A DNA stretch of 12,715 nucleotides from Planctomycetota bacterium (lineage in GTDB: Bacteria; Planctomycetota; Phycisphaerae; WQYP01; JAJZKY01), in NCBI GenBank assembly GCA_021803885.1, contig JAJZKY010000052.1:1-12715 (forward strand). Direction: 5' to 3'. Position numbers and translations under genes: made by a program. Below, piece after piece: positions 1-6,555 of the stretch (position 1 is the stretch's first letter; the number at the start of each line of letters is the position of its first letter). The notes beneath the pieces are model-generated. The model did not search any database. It worked only from the letters and a program-made list of their open reading frames with translations, and was not told the DNA's origin.

Positions 1-62
1 TGGGTGCTGTTGGCGTCATTATTATGTTCCTCATAACTAAACAAGATATGAATGTTACCTAA
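1..62 (+). CDS. Possible C-terminal end of a membrane protein (partial)
   Basis: Frame 3 is open from the window edge and reads GAVGVIIMFLITKQDMNVT before a TAA at 60-62. The residues look like the end of a transmembrane helix followed by a short polar tail, as expected at the C-terminus of an inner-membrane protein. Only 19 codons are visible, so no family can be named and the frame could be open by chance. The other two plus frames also stop within the first 45 bases. Confidence 0.25.
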   Translation, partial: GAVGVIIMFLITKQDMNVT

Positions 63-550
63 AATCCTGTGTTCCGCCAATGGGGTACGGTTATATCCTG
101 ATAATTGGTGTAGCCAAAAATTGTAGCATTCAAATCGCGGCTCGTCTCCAGAACATCCACTGGCATTGTTGTACCAATGGGCTTCTTGGGGACAACGACG
201 GGCGAGCGCAAAGTTAACCATGGGTAAGGGATTGACGCATAATAACTTCCAAATAGTCGTTGCGCCGGTTGGTGCGTAGATTCCGGAGCACCATCCGTCA
301 TATAGCCACCGGCTTTGCCGGTGGTGGAGTATTTAATGGTAATGCCAATCCGGAAGTTATTATGGTCCTCTTCTGAAGACGAAACGGTGCGAGCTTCTCA
401 TAGCACACCGTCTGCGCAAATTCGCCTACAATTTAAGTATTGAGTTGGTCCGGGTAACAGCCGCACTGGAGGTGTTACTGGTATCGGCTTCTGGCACGGC
501 AGTAATGGCCGTGATGAATTGTATGGTTATGTCGCCGTGGCCGGCGGGAT
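63..550. other. Gene-poor stretch before the metallophosphoesterase
   Basis: I see no convincing gene here. It contains the 127-bp repeat described separately (238-364), and a hairpin with arms ACGGTG (384-389) and CACCGT (406-411). A minus-strand frame from 301 to 59 (80 codons) begins inside the repeat and continues through non-repeat DNA. Its distal part reads like protein (for example IFGYTNYQDITVPHW) but matches nothing I recognise. It may be a gene remnant captured by the repeat. A TACAAT at 427-432 resembles a -10 box but has no good -35 partner. Confidence 0.5.
238..364. repeat. 127-bp structured repeat, copy 1 (MITE/REP-like)
   Basis: The ends are a perfect 13-bp inverted repeat, CATAATAACTTCC (238-250) and GGAAGTTATTATG (352-364). 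Inside are two hairpins. One has arms GGTTGGTGC (267-275) and GCACCATCC (288-296), with one mismatch. The other has arms CCACCGGC (306-313) and GCCGGTGG (317-324) around a TTT loop. A second copy of identical length lies at 5764-5890 in the same orientation; I count 11 differences (about 91% identity). Terminal inverted repeats plus internal hairpins resemble a MITE or a REP doublet, but I cannot name the family or the mobilising enzyme. Confidence 0.85.
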
Positions 551-1327
551 ATGGGTATGGCCCAGGTAGAAAATGTGGAACTGGTGGTACAGCATCTGCC
601 GCAGGTTTTCAGCGGCATGCGCATCTTGCATCTATCCGATTTACATATCACGCGCTGGACGGGCGCCCTGGAACGATGGCGCACCCGAATTCTCCCCTTA
701 TCACCAGATATTGCGGTTATTACCGGAGATCTGGGGCATCGCAGCTGGAAATGGAAAAAAAGCCTGCCCAATGTGCAACGGCTGATTTCTGCAATCCATG
801 CTCCAATGGGGATTTATTTCATACTTGGTAATCATGATTCGCCGGAGCTGGGTGCAGCGTTGGCTGCGTTGGGGCCTAAAATGCTGACCAATGAATCCGT
901 CTTTCTCGAACGGGCCGGTTCACGCCTGGCCATTATTGGTGTAGCACAACATCGGCGCAGCGAGACCGATATTCCTACCGCCATGAAACTGGTACGCCCG
1001 GATGATTTTAAGCTTATGCTGCTGCATTATCCGGATTTGATCCATTCCGCCGTCGCTGCCGGAGTGGATGTCTGCCTGGCGGGCCACACCCATGGTGGGC
1101 AGATTTGCTTTCCCGACGGCAGTCCAATTATCGGGCATGATGTGCTGCCTCCCAGCATGTGCACCGGATTAAGTCGCATTGCTAATACCTGGCTGGTGGT
1201 CAATCGCGGTATCGGCAAGGCCGGATTACGCTTGCGGATTTTCTGCCCTCCGCAGATTATGATGTTGACTCTGCGGTCGCCGGAACCGGATTTCGAGACG
1301 GTTGTGGCATGGCCCGTCGCGGTATAA
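551..1327 (+). CDS. Metallophosphoesterase, YkuE/YaeI-like
   Basis: A 258-residue calcineurin-like phosphoesterase. The metal ligands appear in family order: SDLHI (Asp30, His32), ITGD (Asp60), GNHD (93-96), LLHYPD (His159) and GHTHGGQ (178-184). The closing strand runs NRGIGKAGLRLRIFCPPQI, as in YkuE/YaeI-type enzymes. These hydrolyse phosphodiester or phosphomonoester bonds with two metal ions; some act on lipid-linked or cell-envelope substrates, but the substrate here cannot be read from sequence. There is no signal peptide or Tat motif, unlike Bacillus YkuE, so it is probably cytoplasmic. The second motif reads GDLGH rather than the common GDxxD. The frame is closed by stops up to 517, so the start is ATG 551 or ATG 557; neither has a strong ribosome site. 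It ends 103 bp before pntAA and is probably transcribed separately. Confidence 0.88.
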   Translation: MGMAQVENVELVVQHLPQVFSGMRILHLSDLHITRWTGALERWRTRILPLSPDIAVITGDLGHRSWKWKKSLPNVQRLISAIHAPMGIYFILGNHDSPELGAALAALGPKMLTNESVFLERAGSRLAIIGVAQHRRSETDIPTAMKLVRPDDFKLMLLHYPDLIHSAVAAGVDVCLAGHTHGGQICFPDGSPIIGHDVLPPSMCTGLSRIANTWLVVNRGIGKAGLRLRIFCPPQIMMLTLRSPEPDFETVVAWPVAV

Positions 1328-1375
1328 GGATGTTGTTCCACGCGGAGTTGGCTATGAGGGATATAAGGTGGTGGC

Positions 1376-1404
1376 TTGCAAAAATTGGAGAGTTGGTTCA
1401 TAGT
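1376..1404 (+). promoter_or_regulatory. Candidate promoter for the pnt operon
   Basis: TTGCAA (1376-1381) and CATAGT (1399-1404) match four of six bases each of the sigma-70 -35 and -10 boxes, with the ideal 17-base spacer. Transcription would begin near 1411. The leader of about 20 bases carries TGGAAG (1418-1423), seven bases before the pntAA ATG. This is pattern matching only. Confidence 0.3.
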
Positions 1405-1430
1405 GTCGTTGTAGATATGGAAGTCTTGTT

Positions 1431-2633
1431 ATGATTGTTGCGGCAGTTAAAGAAGTATTCACAGGTGAACGGATGGTGGCGCTGACCCCGGCGGCAGCAG
1501 CCAGCCTGATCAAAAATAGTCTGGAAGTTCGCATACAGGCCGGAGCGGGCATGGCCGCCGGCTTTCCCGATGCGGCTTATGAAAAAGTCGGCGCGGAGGT
1601 GGTGGAGAATCGAATATCCATACTGCAGCATGCGGATATTCTGGTACAGGTACATGCCTTGGGGTCAAATCCGGAATTACAGCGTGCCGATCTGACCGCG
1701 CTGAAACGCGGAGTCGCTATCATCGGTTTTGCGGATCCGCTGACCGATAAAACCGCCATGCGTACCTTGGCGCAGTACGGTGTCACGCTGTTGGCTATGG
1801 AACTCGTGCCGCGCATTACCCGGGCGCAAAGCATGGACGCCCTGTCTTCTCTGGCCAGTCTTGCCGGTTACAAAGCGGTCTTGCTGGGCGCAGAACGACT
1901 TGGTAAAATATTTCCCATGATGATTACCGCCGCGGGCACCATAACACCCGCGAAAGTGTTTGTAATCGGAGCCGGGGTTGCTGGCCTTCAGGCTATCGCC
2001 ACTGCACGGCGGCTGGGGGCTCAGGTCAGCGCCTTTGATGTTCGACCGGCAGTAAAAGAACAGGTCCAAAGTCTGGGCGCCAGGTTTGTGGAATTGCCGC
2101 TGCAGGCGGCCGAGGCGCAAACCCCCGCCGGTTACGCCCGACAGCAGACGGAAGAGGAACAACGCCGGCAGCGTGAATTGATGACCCGCAGTGTCGGCGA
2201 GGCGGATGTGGTTATTTCTACGGCGGCGGTGCCGGGTAAAAAAGCACCAGTCTTAATTTCCGAAGAAATGGTGGCGACAATGGATCCGGGGTCGGTCATC
2301 ATCGACCTGGCGGCGGCGCGCGGCGGCAATTGCGCCTTAACCCGTCCGGATGAAATTGTCGATTACCATGGCGTGACTATTTTAGGGCCGACCAATTTAC
2401 CCGCTACGCTGCCGGTTCACGCCAGTCAGGTATACGCCAACAACATGGTTAATATCTTGAAGCATCTGGCCAAAAATGGACAATGGAAACTCGATGATCA
2501 GGATCAGATTACCCATGACATGCTGGTCATGCGCGATGGGAACATTGTCAATGAACGGGTGCGCGAAATTCTGGAATTGCCCGCTGTGCCTGCCCCTGCG
2601 GCTTCCCCCGCTGTGGGGGCCACCGCGGGATAA
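1431..2633 (+). CDS. pntAA: NAD(P) transhydrogenase subunit alpha part 1 (domain I)
   Basis: A 400-residue soluble NAD(H)-binding subunit of the proton-translocating transhydrogenase, which passes hydride from NADH to NADP+ on the NADP-binding subunit. An N-terminal alanine-dehydrogenase-like domain carries GERMVALTP (12-20). The nucleotide-contact loop RAQSMDALSS (131-140) precedes a Rossmann fold with GAGVAG (180-185) and the ribose-binding Asp in AFDVRP (Asp203). Family blocks IDLAAARGGNCALT (291-304) and ILGPTNLPATLP (317-328) follow. The protein ends in an Ala/Pro-rich tail with no membrane helices, so this is the split form known from Rhodospirillum rubrum rather than the fused E. coli PntA. 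ATG 1431 has TGGAAG seven bases upstream. It begins the pntAA-pntAB-pntB operon. Confidence 0.97.
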   Translation: MIVAAVKEVFTGERMVALTPAAAASLIKNSLEVRIQAGAGMAAGFPDAAYEKVGAEVVENRISILQHADILVQVHALGSNPELQRADLTALKRGVAIIGFADPLTDKTAMRTLAQYGVTLLAMELVPRITRAQSMDALSSLASLAGYKAVLLGAERLGKIFPMMITAAGTITPAKVFVIGAGVAGLQAIATARRLGAQVSAFDVRPAVKEQVQSLGARFVELPLQAAEAQTPAGYARQQTEEEQRRQRELMTRSVGEADVVISTAAVPGKKAPVLISEEMVATMDPGSVIIDLAAARGGNCALTRPDEIVDYHGVTILGPTNLPATLPVHASQVYANNMVNILKHLAKNGQWKLDDQDQITHDMLVMRDGNIVNERVREILELPAVPAPAASPAVGATAG

Positions 2634-2726
2634 TCGGATATGGCATTATTTCCGGCAAAATACGTGGCGGAACCGCCTGCCGATTTATACAGGGTTAGGG
2701 TTTTGTATGAACATGGAGATACAGGA

Positions 2727-3017
2727 ATGAGTCCTACATTGGAATCTAATTTGTTTGTATTTGCGTTGGCCGCGTTTCTGGGCTATGAAGTCGTACGGCG
2801 CGTTTCGCCGCAACTCCATACTCCGCTGATGTCTCTGACCAACGCAATTTCCGCGATTTCCGTAATTGGCGCCATTGTGGTTACCGGTGCCGGCCACAAT
2901 ACCACGATGGTCGTTACTTTGGGAACCATCGCTGTGGCCGCATCAATGATCAATGTCGTCGGTGGATTTTTGATGACGGATCGGATGCTCAAAATGTTTA
3001 AGAAGCGGAAGTCCTGA
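2727..3017 (+). CDS. pntAB: NAD(P) transhydrogenase subunit alpha part 2 (membrane domain)
   Basis: A small membrane subunit forming part of the proton channel (domain II) with PntB. From ATG 2727 it has 96 residues and about three transmembrane helices. The family block FLGYEVVRRVSPQLHTPLMS leads into LTNAISAI, and the protein ends with a positively charged KMFKKRKS tail. ATG 2727 is chosen because GGAG (2715-2718) lies eight bases upstream and the protein then begins just before the first helix, as in known homologues. An in-frame ATG at 2640, six bases after the pntAA stop, would add 29 polar residues (MALFPAKYVAEPPADLYRV...) but has no ribosome site. The longer form cannot be excluded. 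Confidence 0.9.
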   Translation: MSPTLESNLFVFALAAFLGYEVVRRVSPQLHTPLMSLTNAISAISVIGAIVVTGAGHNTTMVVTLGTIAVAASMINVVGGFLMTDRMLKMFKKRKS

Positions 3018-3066
3018 TAAATCCTGCCACGCGTGGTTTGTTTCGGCGTAATTTACCCTTGGGAGT

Positions 3067-4515
3067 ATGGTTGTGTTCGGATCGTATGAAGGTAGCGGCG
3101 TTATGGCCGCGGTGATGACATCTTTACCGCACGGCTATGTCATGCCGGCGTATGTTATTTTAATTTATCTCGCGGCAGCCCTGGCCTTTGCGCTGTCATT
3201 GAAATGGCTCAGCACGCCTAAAACGGCGCGCTGGGGTGTGCTGGCCGGTGAAATTGGCATGGCGGCGGCGATTATCGCCACACTGTTCCTGCCGGAGGTG
3301 CGGCATTATGACTGGATTGCCGTGGCTTTTCTGATCGCCATTATTGCCGCAATTCCTATGGCTCTGCTGATTCCCATGACCGCGGTTCCGCAGCAAATTG
3401 CGCTATTTCATGCTTTTGGCGCTTTGGCGGCCGCACTGGTGGGTACCGCGGAATATTACGCCCATGGCTCTTCACTGGGCACCTCCACACTGGTGGCCAT
3501 TGGCTTTGAGTCCCTGCTGGGCTATCTGACGTTTACCGGAAGTCTGGTGGCAGCGGGTAAACTTCAGGAACTCCTGCCAACCAAGCCGATGAATTATCCA
3601 TTTCAAAATGTGTTGAGCATTTTAATCCTGGCCGCTTCCGTCGTTGCCGGAGCGATGGTGGTAATTATTCCCTCCAACCCTTTGGTTTTTCCAATTTTTA
3701 TCGCCCTGTGTCTGCTTTTTGGCGTCATGTTGATTCTGCCTATTGGTGGCGGCGATATGCCCACCGTGATCGCCCTGCTGAACAGTTATGCCGGGTTATC
3801 GGCTTCGGCTATGGGATTTGTGATCAACAATAAATTACTGATTATTGGCGGCGCCCTGGAAGGTTCTTCGGGATTTATCCTTTCCATGATTATGTGCAAG
3901 GCGATGAACCGGTCGTTTATCAATGTGCTTTTCGGTCAGGTACAAGCCGGCAAGGCCTCCAAATCAGATGATATTTATGGTGGCAACATCAAAAGTGTCA
4001 ACGCGGAAGAGGTGGCGGCTATACTGGATGGCGCACGCCGCGTCGCCATTGTGCCGGGTTATGGTCTGGCGGTAGCACAAGCCCAACATGCGGTGGGACA
4101 GCTGTTTGAATTGCTTGAATCCCGTTCCGTAGATGTGCAATTCGGTATTCATCCTGTGGCGGGCCGCATGCCGGGGCACATGAATGTCCTGCTGGCCGAG
4201 GCCAATATCCCGTACGATCATCTTATGGAAATGGATCGTATTAACCCCGAATTTGAAAACATGGATGTGGTGATCGTCAATGGGGCCAATGACGTTGTCA
4301 ATCCCGACGCCCGGGATAATCCCAACAGCCCCATAGCCGGCATGCCCATTTTAAATGTGGATAAAGCCGGTACCGTCATCGTAGTTAAACGGAGTTTAAG
4401 CCCCGGTTTTGCGGGTATTCCCAATCCACTTTTCGCCGCGAAAAACTGCCTCATGTATTTTGCGGATGGCAAAAAGGCCGTTCTGGATATTATCGCCGAG
4501 CTGGAGAAACTTTGA
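3067..4515 (+). CDS. pntB: NAD(P) transhydrogenase subunit beta
   Basis: A 482-residue subunit combining the main membrane channel with the NADP(H)-binding domain III. Residues about 27-280 are multiple hydrophobic helices containing FHAFGAL (His115 region), GGGDMP (Asp230) and LNSYAGLSASAMGF. The soluble C-terminal part shows the NADP loops VPGYGLAVAQAQ (329-340), GIHPVAGRMPGHMNVLLAEA (360-379), GANDVVNPDA (406-415) and KRSLSPGFAGIPNPLF (441-456), all diagnostic. With PntAA and PntAB it couples proton entry to NADPH formation. GGGAG (3061-3065) sits only one base before ATG 3067 but seven bases before an in-frame GTG at 3073, so the true start may be that GTG, two codons later. The 49-bp gap from pntAB holds a CCACGCGTGG palindrome and no promoter I trust. 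Confidence 0.97.
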   Translation: MVVFGSYEGSGVMAAVMTSLPHGYVMPAYVILIYLAAALAFALSLKWLSTPKTARWGVLAGEIGMAAAIIATLFLPEVRHYDWIAVAFLIAIIAAIPMALLIPMTAVPQQIALFHAFGALAAALVGTAEYYAHGSSLGTSTLVAIGFESLLGYLTFTGSLVAAGKLQELLPTKPMNYPFQNVLSILILAASVVAGAMVVIIPSNPLVFPIFIALCLLFGVMLILPIGGGDMPTVIALLNSYAGLSASAMGFVINNKLLIIGGALEGSSGFILSMIMCKAMNRSFINVLFGQVQAGKASKSDDIYGGNIKSVNAEEVAAILDGARRVAIVPGYGLAVAQAQHAVGQLFELLESRSVDVQFGIHPVAGRMPGHMNVLLAEANIPYDHLMEMDRINPEFENMDVVIVNGANDVVNPDARDNPNSPIAGMPILNVDKAGTVIVVKRSLSPGFAGIPNPLFAAKNCLMYFADGKKAVLDIIAELEKL

Positions 4516-4581
4516 AGATCATTCGAAGTTGCACTACCGGAAAGTGATGCGATAATGTGACTTCACAGCGTTGAAGATCAT
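4512..4581 (+). promoter_or_regulatory. Promoter and candidate operator of the GntR/LacI-type regulator
   Basis: An extended -10 element, TGCGATAAT (4548-4556, hexamer 4551-4556), lies 16 bases after a weak -35 TTGCAC (4529-4534). Directly on the predicted start of transcription is an inverted repeat, TGTGA (4556-4560), CT, TCACA (4563-4567). An 11-bp direct repeat, TTGAAGATCAT, flanks the whole promoter at 4512-4522 and 4571-4581. A palindrome on the start site is a classic place for an autorepressor operator. That the downstream regulator binds it is inference. Confidence 0.4.
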
Positions 4582-4592
4582 GGAGTTTACTC

Positions 4593-5720
4593 TTGCGGAC
4601 CCCTAAAAATGCCAACAAAGTTTACCTGTTTGTGCGCCGTGGCATCGAGATGGGGGCCTATCGGATCGGCGAACGGATTCCAACGGAGCGCGATTTAGCG
4701 GAGCGATTCGAACTTTCCCGCCCCACGGTCAGCGCCGCGCTACGACGCCTGGTGCAGGAACAGTTGATCCGCCGCAGCGGAAAAGCGGGGTCGGTGGTGC
4801 TTGCGTTGCCGCCTCGGAACCGGCTGATGTTTGGAGCCATTCTTCTGGGGCTGGCGCGGCAGAGTTCCACGGAATCGATTTTCGGTGCGGTCGGCAGCGA
4901 ATTGGCTCATCGCGCCGGCATAAATGGCTCGGCCGTACTGCTACGCGACCCCACTTTTGGCGATAACCCGTTGGAAATAGGTCTTTCCGGGCGTTTTAAG
5001 GCCATCGCTGAACAATTTCTGGAACACAAAGTAGACGGCGTATTTATTATGCCGCAGGAGATTTTAGAGGGCCAGTACGTTTCACCTACCATGACCCTGA
5101 CTGAAAAATTTAAGGCGGCCGGAATTGCTGTGGTTTTGATTGACAACGATATCGTGCGTTATCCCCGGCGCAGTCAATTTGATCTTGTGGCCATGGACAA
5201 CTTCGGAGCCGGTTATATGCTGGCGAAACATTTTCTTGATTTGGGATGCCGCCGAATCGATTTTTTAGGACAATTGGCGCGCAATCCTACTCAGCAGGCG
5301 CGAATCGCCGGTTATCAACAGGCTTTAACGGATCATAACCTGGTACCCAATCCCGCCGCCGTTCATTACGGAAACCTTCACGATCGTGATTTTATATTGC
5401 CGATCTTGCGGCGGCGCAAGCCGCAGGTCGTGCTGGTGGTCGGCGATTTTCGCGCTGCTTCCGTCATGCAATTTGCCATGCAAGCCGGCATCAAAATACC
5501 GCAGGAATTGCGTATAGGCAGTTTTGACGATCTGCCGACGGCGGAACATTTACCGGTTCCGTTGACCACGATCCACCAGCCCGCGGAAGATATCGGTGCG
5601 GCGGCGTATCAAATTATGCTCCAGCGATTGGCCGAGCCGTACCGGTATCCAATGAATATGCAGATAAGCGGAGAACTGGTTATCCGTGCTTCTTCCGGCT
5701 CCGTGATTACCAGAAAATAA
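4593..5720 (+). CDS. Transcriptional regulator, GntR winged helix fused to LacI-type sensor
   Basis: A 375-residue regulator. Residues about 8-70 form a GntR winged helix, with PTERDLAERFELSRPTVSAA as the helix-turn-helix. Residues about 78-370 form a periplasmic-binding-protein-like sensor, with HKVDGVFIMP, GIAVVLIDNDI, FDLVAMDNFGAGYMLAKHF, LGCRRIDFLG and LRIGSFDDLP in the order seen in LacI/AraR-type sensors. Such proteins usually repress transport or sugar-use genes until a small ligand binds; the ligand here is unknown. The start is TTG 4593: GGAG (4582-4585) lies seven bases upstream, and the next in-frame ATG (residue 20) would cut into the DNA-binding domain. It begins 77 bp after pntB with its own likely promoter. 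No sugar-use genes are adjacent, so its target may be itself, the pnt operon or a distant locus. Confidence 0.92.
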   Translation: MRTPKNANKVYLFVRRGIEMGAYRIGERIPTERDLAERFELSRPTVSAALRRLVQEQLIRRSGKAGSVVLALPPRNRLMFGAILLGLARQSSTESIFGAVGSELAHRAGINGSAVLLRDPTFGDNPLEIGLSGRFKAIAEQFLEHKVDGVFIMPQEILEGQYVSPTMTLTEKFKAAGIAVVLIDNDIVRYPRRSQFDLVAMDNFGAGYMLAKHFLDLGCRRIDFLGQLARNPTQQARIAGYQQALTDHNLVPNPAAVHYGNLHDRDFILPILRRRKPQVVLVVGDFRAASVMQFAMQAGIKIPQELRIGSFDDLPTAEHLPVPLTTIHQPAEDIGAAAYQIMLQRLAEPYRYPMNMQISGELVIRASSGSVITRK

Positions 5721-5763
5721 ACCTCGAAAAAATCTTGATGATGACATGATAAGGAACTTAACG

Positions 5764-5890
5764 CATAATAACTTCCAAATAGTCGTTGCGCTGGTTGGTG
5801 CGTAGATTCCGGAGCACCATCCATCCTATAGCCACCGGCTTGGCCGGTGGTGGACTATTCAATGGCAATAGCAATCGGGAAGTTATTACG
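5764..5890. repeat. 127-bp structured repeat, copy 2
   Basis: Same length and orientation as the copy at 238-364. The ends are CATAATAACTTCC (5764-5776) and GGAAGTTATTACG (5878-5890), with one mismatch in the right arm. The first internal hairpin is unchanged. The second keeps its 8-bp CCACCGGC/GCCGGTGG stem while the loop changes from TTT to TTG. Several differences between the copies fall in the unpaired segment before the right end. Minus-strand reading through both copies gives a shared peptide ending NDYLEVIMR. Confidence 0.85.
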
Positions 5891-5950
5891 GTCCTATTCC
5901 TTGTGATCGAGAACGCTGCAATATGTTGCGCAGCGCTACACTTAATATTG

Positions 5951-5969
5951 AACCGCAAAGACGCAAAGA
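5951..5969. repeat. Short GCAAAG-type dispersed repeat
   Basis: AACCGCAAAGACGCAAAGA contains two GCAAAG units offset by eight bases. Sequences of this type recur between genes in many bacterial genomes and have no known function. The IS66-type MITE's left target duplication begins at its last G. Confidence 0.4.
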
Positions 5970-5975
5970 TAATTG

Positions 5976-6097
5976 GTAACCGTTCACGAAGAGGCGACTG
6001 GGCCGGCTGGAAGCCTGCACCACAAGGGATTTCCACCCTTTGGGCTATATCAAAACCGCGGTAATTCTGGCCCGTCGACATGACCGTGAACGGTTAC
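5976..6097. mobile_element. IS66-type MITE with 8-bp target duplication
   Basis: A 122-bp element bounded by GTAACCGTTCACG (5976-5988) and its exact complement CGTGAACGGTTAC (6085-6097). The arms extend imperfectly for about 29 bases, sharing a CGAC(T)GGGCC block. The flanks are an exact 8-bp direct repeat, GATAATTG, at 5968-5975 and 6098-6105. IS66-family elements characteristically begin with GTAA and make 8-bp duplications, so this is most likely a non-autonomous derivative moved in trans by an IS66-family transposase. There is no coding capacity inside. The intact duplication suggests a fairly recent insertion. Confidence 0.82.
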
Positions 6098-6126
6098 GAT
6101 AATTGGTTATTGATCATTGATATTTG

Positions 6127-6146
6127 TTCATTATTTATTACTCATT
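6127..6146. repeat. AT-rich repeat before an orphan IS66-type end, copy A
   Basis: TTCATTATTTATTACTCATT resembles the segment at 6650-6676, which has a seven-base insertion (TTCATTATT...TTACTCATT). In both places it precedes a similar TCG(A)TGTT...GGCC patch and then a GTGAACGGTTAC end, so the two segments may be right-end pieces of one element type. Confidence 0.4.
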
Positions 6147-6172
6147 TGTATTATGATTTTCGTGTTATGGCC

Positions 6173-6186
6173 CCGTGAACGGTTAC
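6173..6186. repeat. Orphan IS66-type end 1
   Basis: CCGTGAACGGTTAC is identical to the right end of the MITE at 5976-6097 and has the same orientation. No matching left end is found with the bases that follow (ATTGAGTT), so it is a solo or truncated end. Confidence 0.55.
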
Positions 6187-6234
6187 ATTGAGTTATAAAC
6201 CCAAACACCATATTGTGTTCCGTTGAAATAACGC

Positions 6235-6342
6235 TAGTGCTCTGTCACGCCTACAAATTAGGGTGTCCAAGATCATTAAAGCGGCGATACATAATGCGAT
6301 TCGCGCCGCGATACCCTAAAATCATGACATGACAGAGCACTA
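6235..6342. mobile_element. IS630/Tc1-mariner-type MITE
   Basis: A 108-bp element with perfect outer inverted repeats TAGTGCTCTGTCA (6235-6247) and TGACAGAGCACTA (6330-6342). The arms continue imperfectly to about 33 bases through a shared TTAGGGT(G/A)TC block. Both ends carry TA, the target duplicated by IS630/Tc1-mariner transposases, and the length is typical of a MITE. It encodes nothing. The family assignment rests on the TA boundary and the type of end, so it is likely rather than proven. Confidence 0.75.
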
Positions 6343-6500
6343 TGCAACCCATTCATTAGAATTTGTGGTATTAAGCACCACCTCCAAAGTACCACCTAAG
6401 GTCGGAGAGGAGGCACCCCAAACATTGCCAAAACCCGGTCCGAAGAATCCACTGGCGTTGTAGTTGGCTATAAGAAGGAGATGAAATAAAGATGTTGCAG
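6343..6500 (-). pseudogene. Possible reading-frame relic cut by the IS630-type MITE
   Basis: Read on the minus strand, one frame contains NYNASGFFGPGFGNVWGA, then about 25 further residues ending TTNSNEWVA. It meets a stop (TAG) exactly at the edge of the MITE. The composition (Gly, Asn, Thr, Ser) suggests a secreted or beta-rich surface protein. There is no start codon with a ribosome site and no recognisable domain, so it is at best a fragment of a lost gene. Confidence 0.2.
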
Positions 6501-6555
6501 GTTGTAGATATTTTAGCCGGCAAATTTATGTGCCGCGGAGAATAAATGGTGACTT

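Noticed and set aside
445..831. Plus-strand frame of 128 codons overlapping the start of the metallophosphoesterase
   Set aside because: It overlaps the well-supported phosphoesterase by 281 bases in another frame, has no recognisable motif and no good ribosome site.
3026..3035. CCACGCGTGG palindrome between pntAB and pntB as a terminator or operator
   Set aside because: A zero-spacer palindrome forms only a three-pair stem, has no T-run, and lies inside an operon; no second copy occurs near the pnt promoter.
4534..4553. GCACT...AGTGATGC hairpin after pntB as a terminator
   Set aside because: The stem is bulged and has no following T-run; it overlaps the likely promoter of the next gene.
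5758..6081. Minus-strand frame of 107 codons through the second 127-bp repeat and the MITE
   Set aside because: It is built from two repeats and an FASLR-type GCAAAG repeat translation; nothing suggests an expressed protein.
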